Shown piece after piece: positions 5,266-6,868 of a stretch of 6,868 nt of DNA. This DNA is from Candidatus Hydrogenedentota bacterium (GTDB lineage Bacteria > Hydrogenedentota > Hydrogenedentia > Hydrogenedentales > SLHB01): the NCBI GenBank assembly GCA_003552765.1, contig PUOI01000422.1:1-6868 (forward strand), written 5' to 3'. The notes below the pieces were generated by a model. The model worked only from the letters and a program-made list of their open reading frames with translations, had not been told where the DNA came from and made no database searches. The position numbers and the translations under genes are program-made. Each line of letters opens with the position of its first letter. Within the stretch, counting starts at the first letter, position 1.

Positions 5266-5295
5266 AGTATAGCGCGAACCGCCTCCGATTATCAA
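5266..5295 (-). promoter_or_regulatory. tRNA-Leu promoter with GC-rich discriminator
   Basis: On the minus strand TTGATA (5295-5290, 5 of 6) and TATACT (5271-5266, 5 of 6) are 18 bp apart. The predicted start near 5259 lies about 13 nt upstream of the mature tRNA 5' end. The sequence right after the -10 is ACGCGCGC. GC-rich discriminators of this kind are typical of stable-RNA promoters under stringent (ppGpp) control, so growth-rate control is a reasonable inference. Confidence 0.65.
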
Positions 5296-5334
5296 ACTTG
5301 GGAAATGCCCCCTATCGAAACCGTGGCGGCGGCG

Positions 5335-6868
5335 CTAATCCGTCCGCGGCGGTCCCGTCATCTCAGGCTCCTCGAGCCTGTACAAGGTCACCCTCGGGAG
5401 GCCTCCTGGAGGCGTGTACGTTTTGTGCGTGAGCCCCCCCTCCGTGAGCTTCGTGGACAGGGCCATGGCCTCCTCCAGCTCGACATGGTGAAGCACAATC
5501 CACGCCAACCCCTCCCGGAATCCGTGTGTCTGAATCACGGATACCATGTCTTGTCTGGCTTCAACGGGGATAAATCGGGGCTGAAATCCCGGCCATTCCA
5601 TGTGCCACCAATTGTATTCGCTGCAAAGCCCATAGATAAGAGGGTGAACGTAGACGGGAACGCCTAGAACAGGCTCCGCGGCGATGCGCTCAAAAACGGC
5701 GGGATAGTTCGTACGCATCGGCCCTGGATAGGCGAGGTGCGCGTACGCGCCAAGACCGAGCACTAGACATGCAGCACCGGCGCGGACACCCGGCTTGGGC
5801 AGCGCCGCAAACCCACACCCCACCAACACCGCCCCGGCAAGGCCGCAGTGGATCATGTAGTAGGGCGCCAGCATCCACCTCCAGACAAAGGAGAGCACCA
5901 ATAGGGTGGCCATGGGCGCCACAAGCCAGACCAGCGCATAGCCCAAACCAAGCGGCTCCGGCGCCTGGCCAGCGCCACGAACTGAAGCGCCCCGGCCATG
6001 GCGGCGCCACGCAAGATAACACGCCGCTATTGCGCCACCGAATAAAACTGGCGCCCACACCGGCGCCAGGCTATTCGGCAACACATGGAGATGGAACAAC
6101 CCCGCAAAGAAACGCGCCCCCCACCCCACATGGGCGAGAGTTGGCCCATCCAGTGCGGGAATCACCTGTTCCAGAACCTCCCAGTTGATGGTCCGAATCC
6201 ACAGCACCGCGAGAAGAATCACAGCGGGCAATTGCAACGCCCCCCACCCCGCCCAAAGACGGACTTGCCTGCCCCGGAAGAGCCAGAAGGTCAGGGCTTG
6301 GGCCACGAGCAGAACCCAGCCCAGGAGGTGGGTCCAAACCACGGCGAAATTGGCGGCCAGATGAACACTCCACCACGGTATGGACTGGCGAGGAGCGTTG
6401 AGCAAAACCAGAAAGGCGTAACTCGATACGGCGGCGGCAAACATAAGAAGGGCGTAGGGACGTATCTCAATGGAGTAGTAGATGTGAGGCTGTGTTACGG
6501 CCAAGAAGGCGGCGGACGCCATCCCCGCGGCTATCCCGCTCGTGCGGCGCGCAATGAGATAGGTCACAGCGATGCTCCCCAAACCAAATATGACGGACAG
6601 CATGCGCATGGACAGCACACTCGGACCGGCTATCCACTGTCCCCATACCCAGGCCACCGCCGGATAAAGGAAAGCTGTTGTCGCTTCCCAATTGCGCACA
6701 TGTTTCAAGTAGTCACTAAACGCGGACTCTTCCTCAAGGGGAACCAATATGTTTATTTCGTCCGCCCACGGCGCCTCCGCCTCGATGCCGTAAAGCCGCA
6801 AGCCGAGGGCCAACACGAGCATGAACAGCAGGCCGAGCACTTCACGCCAGTGGCGCAGAACCAACGCC
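5335..6868 (-). CDS. GT39/ArnT-like (PMT_2) polytopic glycosyltransferase, 5' end probably outside window
   Basis: Integral membrane GT-C glycosyltransferase, expected to move a sugar from a polyprenyl-phosphate donor to a lipid, glycan or protein on the outer face of the inner membrane. The frame is open to the window edge. A TTG at 6864 is possible, but a start just beyond the edge is as likely. Numbered from that TTG (509 aa): helix 1 at about 9-26; APWADEINI at 31-39 with the Asp35-Glu36 pair that in this superfamily sits in the first outer loop and binds the catalytic metal or base; RMLSVIFGLGSIAVTYLIARR at 87-107; YYSIEIRPYAL at 129-139, the family's ExRxY motif; about ten to twelve hydrophobic segments up to about 380; then an extracytoplasmic C-terminal domain of about 125 aa. 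The usual HPPxYY motif of loop 1 is not evident. Acceptor and sugar cannot be deduced. Adjacent genes give no pathway clue. Confidence 0.8.
   Translation of the reverse strand, partial: ALVLRHWREVLGLLFMLVLALGLRLYGIEAEAPWADEINILVPLEEESAFSDYLKHVRNWEATTAFLYPAVAWVWGQWIAGPSVLSMRMLSVIFGLGSIAVTYLIARRTSGIAAGMASAAFLAVTQPHIYYSIEIRPYALLMFAAAVSSYAFLVLLNAPRQSIPWWSVHLAANFAVVWTHLLGWVLLVAQALTFWLFRGRQVRLWAGWGALQLPAVILLAVLWIRTINWEVLEQVIPALDGPTLAHVGWGARFFAGLFHLHVLPNSLAPVWAPVLFGGAIAACYLAWRRHGRGASVRGAGQAPEPLGLGYALVWLVAPMATLLVLSFVWRWMLAPYYMIHCGLAGAVLVGCGFAALPKPGVRAGAACLVLGLGAYAHLAYPGPMRTNYPAVFERIAAEPVLGVPVYVHPLIYGLCSEYNWWHMEWPGFQPRFIPVEARQDMVSVIQTHGFREGLAWIVLHHVELEEAMALSTKLTEGGLTHKTYTPPGGLPRVTLYRLEEPEMTGPPRTD

Noticed and set aside
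5155..5667. Plus-strand open frame across the tRNA and the end of the GT39 gene
   Set aside because: It runs through a complete tRNA gene and antisense to GT39, so it is not a plausible protein gene.
6048..6069. 8-bp perfect inverted repeat CTGGCGCC/GGCGCCAG with a 6-nt loop inside GT39
   Set aside because: It comes from two nearby Ala-Pro-Val codon runs in the coding frame; no T-tract, so probably chance.
1..6868. CRISPR array, insertion sequence, toxin-antitoxin or defence system
   Set aside because: No spaced direct repeats, transposase or nuclease motifs; every sizeable gene fits a known housekeeping or envelope family.

Overview
The window is about 60% GC and looks like a chromosomal housekeeping region of a peptidoglycan-making bacterium with type IV pilus-type motors and sigma70-like promoters. 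An intergenic palindrome reads through as RHGLEARAT. It resembles the HGRDARAT-type dispersed repeats I recall from Planctomycetes-Verrucomicrobia-Lentisphaerae relatives and Hydrogenedentes-like lineages, so I lean weakly that way. No gene here fixes the taxonomy.

Layout, left to right. (1) The 3' part of murB (+, cut by the window start) makes UDP-N-acetylmuramate for peptidoglycan. (2) A complete pilT-type retraction ATPase (+) follows behind its own candidate promoter. (3) A two-helix bacterial PH-domain (YdbS/bPH2-like) membrane protein (+) has a good extended -10 promoter and an ideal Shine-Dalgarno. (4) A gene-free stretch of about 320 bp contains the imperfect palindrome. (5) An HD-domain phosphohydrolase of the YfbR/HDDC2 type (+) meets (6) a YfcE-like metallophosphoesterase (-) tail to tail, only 9 bp apart. 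(7) A divergent intergenic region of about 300 bp carries a TTGACA promoter and a potentially structured leader for (8) an HU-family DNA-binding protein (+). (9) A hairpin with A-tract and T-tract flanks serves HU and probably also (10) tRNA-Leu(CAA) on the minus strand, which has an encoded CCA and its own promoter. (11) A GT39/ArnT-like polytopic glycosyltransferase (-) runs off the right edge.

The genes do not form one pathway. Most appear to be single-gene units with their own promoters: envelope (murB, PH protein, GT39), motility (pilT), nucleotide or phosphoester hydrolysis (HD, metallophosphoesterase), nucleoid (HU) and translation (tRNA-Leu). I see no phage, insertion sequence, CRISPR array, toxin-antitoxin or defence locus, and nothing that convincingly forms an undescribed multi-gene system. 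The points most worth following up are the altered second metal site of the metallophosphoesterase, the dispersed-repeat-like palindrome, and the shared bidirectional terminator.
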